From Helicostylum pulchrum (taxonomy: Eukaryota > Mucoromycota > Mucoromycetes > Mucorales > Mucoraceae): DNA of 10,374 nt. Below the pieces are notes generated by a model that saw only the letters and a program-made list of their open reading frames with translations, searched no databases and was not told where the DNA came from. A program made the translations under genes and the position numbers. The first letter of the stretch is position 1. Each line of letters begins with the position of its first letter. This document shows positions 1-6,520 of this stretch, one piece after another. Location of the stretch: contig JAIXMO010000160.1 in the NCBI GenBank assembly GCA_025677825.1, positions 1 through 10,374 on the forward strand. The letters are read 5' to 3'.

Positions 1-41
1 ACTTTTCCTTAATACTTATTATATATCAATTTGAACACTAG
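1..41 (+). other. 3' end of a spliceosomal intron (acceptor site)
   Basis: The AG at 40-41 (context CACTAG) directly precedes the point where homology to the ISXO2-like domain begins, and an in-frame stop at 32-34 rules out continuous coding. A branch-point-like TTAAT lies near 9-13. The exon would supply the last two bases of a Gly codon, so the intron is phase 1. The donor is outside the window. Confidence 0.55.
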
Positions 42-544
42 GTACCTGGAACGGTGTCAAAATTCGCTGTTTCCCACGTTCAAGAACCAAAAAGAATATG
101 CCCTGGGTTCTTCTCGAATTTATTTGGAGACGAAAGTATTTCGGGGACTTGTTCGGTGGTATGATGAAGTCGTTAAGAGAAGTTGATTTTGTGCCAGGAG
201 ATAGACAGAACTCGGTATATACAGAATATGGAAATGTTGAATCCGACGTAGAAGATGATCTTCCAGATTATAGTAGTGACGAAGAAGATGGCGAAGAAGA
301 AAATGATGACGACGACGATGATTATCGTCCTTATCCTCCCAGTTATAGTACTACGCGGAATATTATGAGTCAGGATACAAATGTCGGTGACTTAGTGGAG
401 GAAGATGTTACTGGTGATATAAGATCCAACACAAACAACGAAAATACTTCGCAGAGAAGAAGATTGAATAATGAATCTATTCTTCCATTCGGAGTAGTTA
501 GAAGAAGTAGAAGAATAAGAATAACCAATATGACATTGTTATAA
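42..544 (+). CDS. Terminal exon of a gene encoding an ISXO2-like (IS1595/Merlin) DDE-domain protein with an acidic tail (5' part outside window)
   Basis: The frame ending at the stop at 542-544 is open upstream to an in-frame stop at 32-34 and has no ATG before 98. The residues before that ATG matter: from 41 it reads GTWNGVK, then PRSRTKKN and later WRRKY. This matches the C-terminal end of the ISXO2-like transposase encoded at 7424-8302, which reads GTWNGLK, PRNRNKKN and WRKKN at the same spacing. The protein therefore does not start at 98; this is the last exon after a phase-1 intron. The catalytic Glu normally precedes GTWNG and would be in the missing upstream exon. After the DDE end come about 100 residues not typical of the family: an acidic stretch (SDEEDGEEENDDDDDD, roughly codons 63-80 from the exon start) and a basic C-terminus (RRSRRIRI) that could be a nuclear signal. 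Base composition is far less AT-rich than the Merlin copy. It may be a domesticated host gene or an older Merlin relative. The homology is seen directly; function is unknown. Confidence 0.7.
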
Positions 545-550
545 ATAACC

Positions 551-560
551 AATAAATAAA
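551..560 (+). promoter_or_regulatory. Candidate polyadenylation signals
   Basis: Two overlapping AATAAA hexamers (551-556 and 555-560) begin 7 bases after the stop codon of the left-edge gene. The position fits a eukaryotic poly(A) signal, though the hexamer is common in DNA this AT-rich. Confidence 0.35.
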
Positions 561-2013
561 AACTTTAGAATGCTGTTAAGATATTTACAGTTCTAGTTAG
601 TCCCTGTCGAGAATAATTAATTAAAGTCGATTTTATACAATTCTAATTTAACAATATAACTGTCGATATAATCTTCTTACATAATTCTATCATTTCAAAT
701 CACTTATTATTATCACTTTTACCTTATTACCTATTACTTATAACCTATTATTATTATTTCTACTGTACATACAGTCAATATATGTAGTTAGTTGCTATAT
801 TTCAAGTATACTCATAAAAGAGGTTCGTATTAATCTTCAGGTATAGTGCAATTATATTTTGCTATATTTACAGTATCGTTACATATAGCTAGAAACAAAA
901 AATATCGTAGAATAAATGATATTTTGCTACGAAGTCGTAAAAGCAGCTTAAATTTCTTCTTCCATAAATAATTTGATAAAACGTTTTAATTCAAAAGGAT
1001 TAGGTATAAGCGAATATGGAGCTATTATCAGTGCATAGGATAGTAAATTACGGCTAAAACATAATATTTTGTGTATGTAATAAGCAATTCGTACTACGTA
1101 TTTACTTAGAGACTTGTTTAGATGTTAACATAACAGTTGTTTCTGTTGAGAAATGATTTCTTAATGTTAGATTTATTACTAACTTACAAAATCAGGACAC
1201 CAAGATTGATTTATAGACTATAATTTAGTACTAAATATACAAATGTTTTAAATTTTAAGAAAAAGCATTAAATCACGATTATATAAGAAGTTTTGATTAA
1301 ATATTAATATAATTCTACCTATTATTCTATGATACTCCTATGAAACTATACCAACCTACAAATCTATTTTCCGAAAAACATTTCTCGTTGGAAAACTTAC
1401 CTATTTATAATAACAACGGGAAGTATCGAATGTATTGAAGATAGAGCATACAAGTAGTAGCTTATTGTAAGATTATGGTCTCGTTTATAATAGTATCAAA
1501 GAAAAAGGAACAGAAACAATAAAGAAAATATTTCGTACTGTCAATCATTCTAAAATTAACGGTCAAATACTTATTTTATATCTTTCTGAATGTTTCTGAT
1601 AAATCGTCAATAAATTATCTTTTCTTAATTTCCAAATAGTTCTATTATAACATTAGTTTTGCGATATTAAATTCAACGAAATGACTTAAAAGATAGACAG
1701 ATCTGATTTAACATAAAATCCACTCTAATCCTGTTTGTACTTGTAGATATTGATAATCCTCCGAGTAACTACGTGCAAATAATTACTAGAGTATTCTATT
1801 TATATAAGTACTATTAAATACTTATCCAATAATTAAGGCTTCTCACGTCTTAGGACTTGGTTAATAAAGCTTGAAAACTAAAAACTCAATGATTCCAAGA
1901 CAATATAGAGAAACAAGGGGTTTTTAGGCTTTTCTCGTGTCAGTCACGTGACTAGAACTGTAAAAAATTTTAATTGGCCAAAATGTCATAAAAATCATTT
2001 TGGAACTATGCTA
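561..2013. other. AT-rich stretch with no recognised gene
   Basis: I found no long reading frame, tRNA-like fold or recognisable protein motif on either strand in these 1.45 kb. It carries two small symmetric sites near its right end: the 12-bp perfect palindrome AGTCACGTGACT at 1942-1953, and an 8-bp stem CCAAAATG/CATTTTGG (1978-1985 and 1996-2003, 10-base loop). It could be the 3' flank of the left gene or decayed transposon DNA. It does not contain the missing remainder of the truncated Tc1 copy at 2633-3380. Confidence 0.5.
1942..1953. promoter_or_regulatory. Perfect 12-bp palindrome with CACGTG core
   Basis: AGTCACGTGACT is its own reverse complement and contains TCACGTGA, the type of site bound by bHLH factors such as fungal Cbf1/Pho4. 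No gene start lies next to it, so a regulatory role is only a possibility. Confidence 0.2.
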
Positions 2014-2015
2014 TA

Positions 2016-2632
2016 CCACGGTTACACAAAATATGTTACACAAGAAAAATCGCCTTTTATAGTAATTTTTTATTGCTCTCAATTATCCCAGATCCAGCGG
2101 TGGCCATATATTAGCTTTTAACCTTTTTTGGAATAATGCTTGATCTCAGCCTGTTTACATGTGACTTTGAAACTCCTGTAAGTTTTATAATGTTGACAGT
2201 GGGCTCACCATTCAAAATAAGAGAATTGACGTCATCACGTTTACTTTGGCTAAGTTTATAAGGCATAGTATTTTTAAAAAGCCGTTAAGTTTGGAGAGTG
2301 ATAGTAACATGGGAAGTTTCGAAAATTTTGACGGTATTTATATCATGAGATAGAGAAAGGTTTAAATATTCTGATAGCATTAATGTATTTTTGATACAAC
2401 TACAAGCCAGCTGTAAATGATTTAATATTTAAATAATGCGGAAAATTAAAAAAATTCGGAATCACTTTATTTTTCTTACATAATGATTACGTCATAAAAA
2501 TCAATTAAAATTTTACTTAAATTAAAATTCAGCCTCGTCTGCCTTTTCTGATATATGACTTGTATAGCTAGTACCATTATTCGCGGAAACATTTAAAAAA
2601 CAAGTTTTGTGGGTCAATTTATGTAACCACTG
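2016..2632 (-). mobile_element. Short, internally deleted Tc1-like element (about 617 bp)
   Basis: Both ends are flanked by TA (2014-2015 and 2633-2634), the Tc1/mariner target site. Read inwards, the right end begins CAGTGGTTACATAAA and the left end begins CCACGGTTACACAAA, so the terminal repeats are imperfect but alike over their first 15 or so bases. Inside, on the minus strand, is a short ORF (2111-2266) that looks like the N-terminal helix-turn-helix of a Tc1-like transposase; no catalytic DDE part follows. The element abuts the truncated end of the Tc1 copy at 2633, so its insertion or a linked deletion probably removed the rest of that copy. Termini were called by eye, and the left end is the less certain. 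Confidence 0.55.
2111..2266 (-). CDS. HTH-only Tc1-like transposase remnant (51 aa)
   Basis: An ATG at 2264-2266 opens 51 codons ending in TAA at 2111-2113. The protein begins MPYKLSQSKRDDV and continues with LILNGEPTVNIIKLTGVSKSHVNRLR. That has the layout of the first helix-turn-helix of Tc1/pogo-like transposases: a Ser/Lys/Arg lead, a helix, a Gly turn, then 'TGVSKSHVNRLR' as recognition helix. It stops just after this helix, where an intact transposase would continue to a second HTH, a GRPR-like linker and the DDE core. The stop comes from the element's internal structure, so this is either a decayed gene or a stable DNA-binding peptide. If expressed it could bind the element's ends without cutting. 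Expression is unknown, and the peptide is short enough to be missed by a standard ORF cut-off. Confidence 0.5.
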   Translation of the reverse strand: MPYKLSQSKRDDVNSLILNGEPTVNIIKLTGVSKSHVNRLRSSIIPKKVKS

Positions 2633-2969
2633 TAGTTTTGACCTTCCTTTTAGCCTAGAGCCCAATTTTTCGGAGAGACTTTCGAATGCCACTCAATGAC
2701 ATCTCTACATTCTAGGAACTCAAAAGCTCACGAACACCTCGAGAACCATTGAGCGCACCTGTTTAAAGCTGTCTTGCGGTATAAGTCTTGGTTGGATTGG
2801 TTATTTTGCTTGGCCTTCCACCCCTGGTCACATGACCGTCACCTAAGTAAAGCTTCCTAAGGCGAGTCAGCATATTTTTGGAAACTATTGGATAACGTTT
2901 CCTAATGCTCGAGTCAGGCACTCTACGGAATAGAAAAGACTTGATTGAATTCTTGAATTCAGATGACAA
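2633..2969 (-). pseudogene. 5' fragment of Tc1-like transposase, truncated copy
   Basis: This carries the same N-terminal region as the copy starting near 4326: an HTH-like segment (SIRKRYPIVSKNMLTRLRK) followed by the linker RGGRPSKITNPTKTYTARQL typical of Tc1-like transposases. It has the same premature TAA (here 2763-2765) just after RQL and further shared stops beyond. Nothing of the DDE core remains because the element is cut at 2633. No ATG lies in frame; the longest frame opens at a TTG. Confidence 0.75.
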
Positions 2970-3353
2970 ATGAGGGGTCTTAATGTAATATTAAGCAGAT
3001 ATAGGAAAAGGGAGTTAAAATGACAAGCTCTGATGTACGAGACAGCTCCTTATAAACGTTTTTAATATTTTCAGCAAGAACATATATATAAAATGACTCG
3101 GAGAAATTTTGAAATAGATCCAATATTCCTATCTGGAGGAAAGACGTTGAGATCCCATGTAATCGATTTAATGCATTTCTTAATTTATTGACACAAAAAC
3201 TTTGATACTTGACCATTCAGCATGTTTTAAAGTTACCGTCACGCAAGGTATACTATTTAAAAGCAGAGACTTTTTTATATAATCTCAGATATCACTCAAG
3301 TCTCGGAAAAAAATAAATATGATTCAATTAATGTAAAATCTAAATTTTCCAAA

Positions 3354-3380
3354 CGGATCATACCATTTTTCCCCTCACAG
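3354..3380 (-). repeat. Terminal inverted repeat of truncated Tc1-like copy
   Basis: Identical to the 27-bp repeats at 3930-3956 and 5548-5574 (starting CTGTGAGGGGAAAAATGG when read inwards), with TA immediately outside at 3381-3382. Confidence 0.85.
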
Positions 3381-3382
3381 TA

Positions 3383-3585
3383 AATAGACAACATTTTTTA
3401 TAACTTCTTTTCTGTATTCAAGATCTTATCTAATAAACCATTCCTACCTTTACTTCTTCCTTCCCGCCTTCCCCTTTATATTATAATAATACTTCATTAT
3501 TATTATAGTTATAATTCTTGTTCCTTGTATCAGATAATCAACCCCCTTGTTCCCTTGCCCGCTTGCCACGTCCGTGACAGAGGCC
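3383..3585. other. AT-rich spacer between the left Tc1 copy and the DIRS fragment
   Basis: No gene is visible. It holds a trinucleotide-rich hairpin, TATAATAATA (3482-3491) and TATTATTATA (3498-3507) with a 6-base loop. On the minus strand it has purine-rich GGAACAAG-type units near 3515-3565 that resemble the minisatellite at about 5597-5775. Confidence 0.4.
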
Positions 3586-3927
3586 TACATGTAGGAATGC
3601 GTCGGACAGGTCGGTGGAGACAAGGTAGTCGTTGGGATTCACCATGAGAGATACTTCTCGAATTGTTTCCATTTTGAAATGGGGAGCATCCAAGTATTGG
3701 TTCAATTTCTTGAGGTTGAATACTGGCCGTACTCCTCCATTTTTCTTTGGGATGGCGAACATTGAGCTGTAAAATCCCGGAACCAGTTGCGCTTGTTGAG
3801 GGGAAACCTTCTCGATAGCTTCTTTCTGTAACAAGTCTTGAATAGCTTGGTCGATAAGGTGTGATTGTTTTTCGGAGAACGGGATGATTGGGGTTGGTGT
3901 TGGGAACGGAATGTGATAACCGTGTTG
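3586..3927 (-). pseudogene. DIRS-like reverse transcriptase, N-terminal (fingers) fragment
   Basis: Read on the minus strand from 3927 the frame is open and gives QHGYHIPFP, then IDQAIQDLLQKEAIEKV, then GFYSSMFAIPKKNGGVRPVFN, LNQYLDAPHFKMETI and finally STDLSDAFLHV. This is the fingers part of the reverse transcriptase of DIRS-type retrotransposons; the KKNGGVRPV and KMETI motifs and the first catalytic Asp (in DLSDAF) are visible. Homology stops after FLHV at about 3586; the frame runs on to a stop at 3538 through unrelated residues. At its upstream side it is cut by the Tc1 insertion at the TA 3928-3929, and no continuation of the frame appears beyond 5576. It is an old fragment with no separate start codon. 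Confidence 0.85.
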
Positions 3928-4677
3928 TACTGTGAGGGGAAAAATGGTATGATCCGTTTGGAAAATTTAGATTTTACATTAATTGAATCATATTTATTTT
4001 TTTCCGAGACTTGAGTGATATTTGAGATTATATAAAAAAGTCTCTGCTTTTAAATAGTATACCTTGCGTGACGGTAACTTTAAAACATGCTGAATGGTCA
4101 AGTATCAAAGTTTTTGTGTCAATAAATTAAGAAATGTACTAAATCGATTACATGGGATCTCAACGTCTTTCCTCCAGATAGGAATATTGGATCTATTTCA
4201 AAATTTCTCCGAGTCATTTTATATATATGTTCTTGCTGAAAATATTAAAAACGTTTATAAGGAGCTGTCTCGTACATCAGAGCTTGTCATTTTAACTCCC
4301 TTTTCCTATATCTGCTTAATATTACATTAAGACCCCTCATTTGTCATCTGAATTCAAGAATTCAATCAAGTCTTTTCTATTCCGTAGAGTGCCTGACTCG
4401 AGCATTAGGAAACGTTATCCAATAGTTTCCAAAAATATGCTGACTCGCCTTAGGAAGCTTTACTTAGGTGACGGTCATGTGACCAGGGGTGGAAGGCCAA
4501 GCAAAATAACCAATCCAACCAAGACTTATACCGCAAGACAGCTTTAAACAGGTGCGCTCAATGGTTCTCGAGGTGTTCGTGAGCTTTTGAGTTCCTAGAA
4601 TGTAGAGATGTCATTGAGTGGCATTCGAAAGTCTCTCCGAAAAATTGGGCTCTAGGCTAAAAGGAAGGTCAAAACTA
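3928..4677 (+). repeat. Right arm of the 750-bp inverted repeat (with 2633-3382)
   Basis: This is the first 750 bases of the complete Tc1-like copy, including its leading TA. The arms face each other across a 545-base spacer (3383-3927), so single strands or transcripts through the region could fold into a long hairpin. Confidence 0.9.
3930..3956 (+). repeat. Left terminal inverted repeat of Tc1-like element
   Basis: Matches the reverse complement of 5548-5574 at all 27 positions; partial similarity continues a few bases further in. Confidence 0.92.
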
Positions 4678-5360
4678 GTTTCGTTAGTATAAAGAACATG
4701 AGGCGTTGTCTGGCCGAGACTTAAAATACATAAGTATTATACAAGGGACCAGTGGCGTCAATAGGTGTTCTCTGACGACGCCTGAGTTAATAGGTGGGGA
4801 TCAGATAGGAATTCTTTTTATTGGTCAGATGGTGACAAAATCTTGCGACCTCACCAAACGGAGCCTCAAGTACAAGGACATGGTGGAGGAGTCCTCTTAT
4901 GGAGTTGCATAACAGAAAAAGGATCCTGTTATGGTAATCCAATCATTGATGGAGCCGTTAAATCAAAGGAGTACGTGAAACGTTTAGGTATATCTTTAAT
5001 AGACACACTTGACCACTTTGACATGACTCCAAATGCCATGCATTTCCAGCAAATAATGCAATCCCGTACGCTTCTACGGTTCCAAAACAGTGGTTTAGTA
5101 ACAATAGTTTCTCTGTGAATACTGTATTATACTGGCTCCTGCAAAGTCCAAATTTGAATCCGTTAAAACGACTGCGGTATCAATTACAGCGTCGGCTAAA
5201 TAAATACCGAATAAGTCCTACAACCAAGGAGGAACTAGCAGATAGAATCGAGAAGGAATGATATAAATTTATTTGAGAGACTGTCTTATAATGCATTAAC
5301 AGTGTGCCAGCTCGAACTGAAGAAGTGATCAAGGCTAACGGAGGAGCAACTCGCTATTGA
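4326..5360 (+). pseudogene. Tc1-like DDE transposase, inactivated
   Basis: The N-terminal part has an HTH-like segment (codons from about 4380) and a GGRPSKITNP linker. Further on come SLRKIGL and AKRKVKT (about 4630-4675), VFSDDA with the first catalytic Asp at 4774-4776, WGSD, GHGGGVLLW, SPNLNP and a C-terminus ending IKANGGATRY at 5358-5360. Many breaks are visible. No in-frame ATG exists; an ATT at 4326-4328 sits where the start is expected. There is a TAA at 4545-4547 and stops near 4597, 4655, 4760 and 4783. The second catalytic Asp codon (in FQQDNA, about 5053) has lost one base, which shifts the frame. The third catalytic residue is Lys (AAA, 5166-5168) where Glu is expected. The product cannot be active, so any movement would need a transposase supplied in trans. 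Confidence 0.85.
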
Positions 5361-5377
5361 AACATTTTCAATATTTT

Positions 5378-5383
5378 AATAAA
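5378..5383 (+). promoter_or_regulatory. Candidate poly(A) signal of Tc1-like element
   Basis: AATAAA lies 17 bases past the transposase pseudogene stop. The rest of the element up to 5547 is non-coding. Confidence 0.3.
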
Positions 5384-5547
5384 ACTCGATATTTTACTTT
5401 ATTCCTTGACATTTCGTATTTTACTAAATAGTTCTTTACAAATAATATGTTGTTTAAAAGCCACATTGAATCTTCCAATATGACATAATTTACCAAGTTT
5501 TAAAGTACACACCAAAAAAATAGGAGTAAAACATGTAATTTCACAAT

Positions 5548-5574
5548 CGGATCATACCATTTTTCCCCTCACAG
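5548..5574 (-). repeat. Right terminal inverted repeat of Tc1-like element
   Basis: Exact inverted partner of 3930-3956, followed directly by the TA at 5575-5576. Confidence 0.92.
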
Positions 5575-5596
5575 TATATTAAATGACAACTATTAA

Positions 5597-5775
5597 TGTC
5601 AAGTATTAAGACAGAGTACAAGAAGCATGGGAACTGGATACAAGGAAACGTGAGAATAGATGCTGAGCATGGAAGCATGGGAATAGATGCTGAGCAAGGA
5701 AACTGGGTACAAGGGGACGGGGTACCGGAGTACAAGAGTACAAGGTACTGGGTACAGGGTGTTGGTACTTGGGAC
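5597..5775 (+). repeat. Degenerate minisatellite rich in GGTACAAGG / ATAGATGCTGAGCA units
   Basis: GAATAGATGCTGAGCA occurs twice 27 bases apart (5654-5669 and 5681-5696). Variants of ACTGGGTACAAGG recur across the block (near 5635, 5700, 5730, 5745 and 5755). The 71-codon frame through it merely repeats GNWVQG-like residues and looks like a repeat artefact. Similar GGAACAAG-type units occur inverted near 3515-3565. The block is purine-rich on this strand, unlike its surroundings. Confidence 0.55.
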
Positions 5776-5844
5776 GAGGATATTAGATATTCCGGCCTGT
5801 CATTCATGTAACATGCATAACATTACACAAAAGATCCAGGAAAC

Positions 5845-6466
5845 CGGCATCTGACGGATCTACACTTCGGTTCATGACAGCCTCCATCCCAACTCACGCA
5901 GATTCCTACGACTAAAATGGAAAACTCAGGTATATCAATTTTGCACGACCGCATTCGGATTATCCTCCAGTCCATTTGTCTTCACCAAAGTTTGCAGACC
6001 AATCTTGGAACACTTCCGTTCTCAGGGATTCAAAATATCAGCTTATCTCAACGACTGGATTTTGGCCGCAAGCTCCAAAGAACTAGCAATGCAACAAGTC
6101 CAACAGGTAGTGGATCTCTTACAACATCTAGGCTGGATCGTCAATGTCAAGAAATCAGTTCTGCATCCTACGCAACAATTGGAACATCTGGGCTATATAT
6201 TGAACACCCAGACGATGACCGCATCTCTACCTCTGAAAAAACTGAGAGATATTCGTCGATCAATCAAACAAGTCTTGGACAAACCACATCGACAATCTCC
6301 TCAGGTAATTCACAGTTTGACTATGCGTATTCAAGCAGCAACTTTTGCAATTTTCCCGGCACGACTGTACACTCGCCATCTGTCATATTACAAGAACCAA
6401 ATGGTAAAGAACGAACGGGACTGGGACCAAGCCAGCCTCGACGAACTGAACTGGTGGTATCTGAAC
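5845..6466 (+). pseudogene. DIRS-like reverse transcriptase, palm and thumb fragment (5' part of split copy)
   Basis: From about 5845 a degraded DLTDAY/FHV motif is recognisable across small deletions. From 5871 a clean frame gives LHPNSRRFLRLKWKTQ, FCTTAFGLSSSPFVFTKV, FRSQGFKISAYLNDWILAA, LGWIVNVKKSVLHP, LEHLGYILN and DELNWWYLN. This is the palm-to-connection part of a DIRS-type reverse transcriptase. The active-site motif expected as Y-x-D-D reads YLND: the first Asp codon is AAC (6050-6052), a one-base G-to-A change that should kill catalysis. The frame is interrupted at 6467 by a Merlin transposon and resumes in frame at 8384. The upstream fingers region is not in place; a different fingers fragment lies inverted at 3586-3927. 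Confidence 0.85.
6459..6466 (+). repeat. Left target-site duplication of Merlin element (ATCTGAAC)
   Basis: This 8-bp sequence recurs exactly at 8376-8383. Removing one copy with the element restores the DIRS reading frame without a break. Confidence 0.93.
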
Positions 6467-6520
6467 GGGTCATTATCATTTTAGGTCTCAGGTTTATCTT
6501 TTTTATATAAATTTAGATAT

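Larger units (their letters stand above)
2633..3380 (-). mobile_element. Truncated Tc1-like element, 5' half only
   Basis: The 27-bp terminal repeat at 3354-3380 (outer end ...CCCCTCACAG) is followed by TA at 3381-3382, identical to the repeats of the complete copy at 3930-5574. The element reads leftwards through its 5' non-coding part and HTH region, then ends at 2633, where it meets the short element 2016-2632. Its 3' half and second terminal repeat are absent from the window. Confidence 0.85.
2633..3382 (-). repeat. Left arm of a 750-bp inverted repeat (with 3928-4677)
   Basis: The reverse complement of this segment matches 3928-4677 base for base over equal lengths. I saw only about three substitutions (in the codons that make Ala versus Val in the 78-codon frame, and near 3290). 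The similarity stops sharply at the TA at 3381-3382 on the inside and at the TA at 2633-2634 on the outside. Confidence 0.9.
3930..5574 (+). mobile_element. Complete but inactive Tc1-like transposon (1,645 bp)
   Basis: The perfect 27-bp inverted repeats (3930-3956 and 5548-5574) are flanked by TA on both sides (3928-3929 and 5575-5576), the hallmark of Tc1/mariner insertion. The length is typical for the group. It encodes one transposase pseudogene on the plus strand. The left flank is DIRS reverse transcriptase in the opposite orientation. The termini begin CTGTGAGG rather than the commoner CAGT. Confidence 0.92.

Noticed and set aside
98..100. ATG at 98 as the start of the left-edge protein
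   Set aside because: Homology to the ISXO2-like domain begins before it, at about 42, so this Met is internal to an exon.
561..2013. Possible tRNA or small ncRNA genes in the empty stretch
   Set aside because: I saw no cloverleaf with A and B box sequences and no other recognisable RNA fold.
4094..4330. 78-codon frame, mirrored at 2980-3216 on the minus strand with one residue changed
   Set aside because: It lies in the 5' non-coding part of the Tc1-like element in a frame different from the transposase. Its conservation is explained by the near-identity of the two DNA copies, and the sequence shows no recognisable domain.
2633..4677. CRISPR array, or palindrome from cloning artefact
   Set aside because: There are no short regular repeats. 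The inverted arms carry proper transposon ends with TA targets, so transposition explains them, though an assembly check is still sensible.
5596..5811. 71-codon frame (and an 88-codon frame on the other strand) across 5541-5811
   Set aside because: Both are translations of the minisatellite with repeated short motifs, with no support as genes.
5917..6510. 197-codon plus-strand frame overlapping the reverse-transcriptase fragment
   Set aside because: The DIRS motifs are in another frame through the same bases; this one is a low-complexity Ser/Thr shadow.
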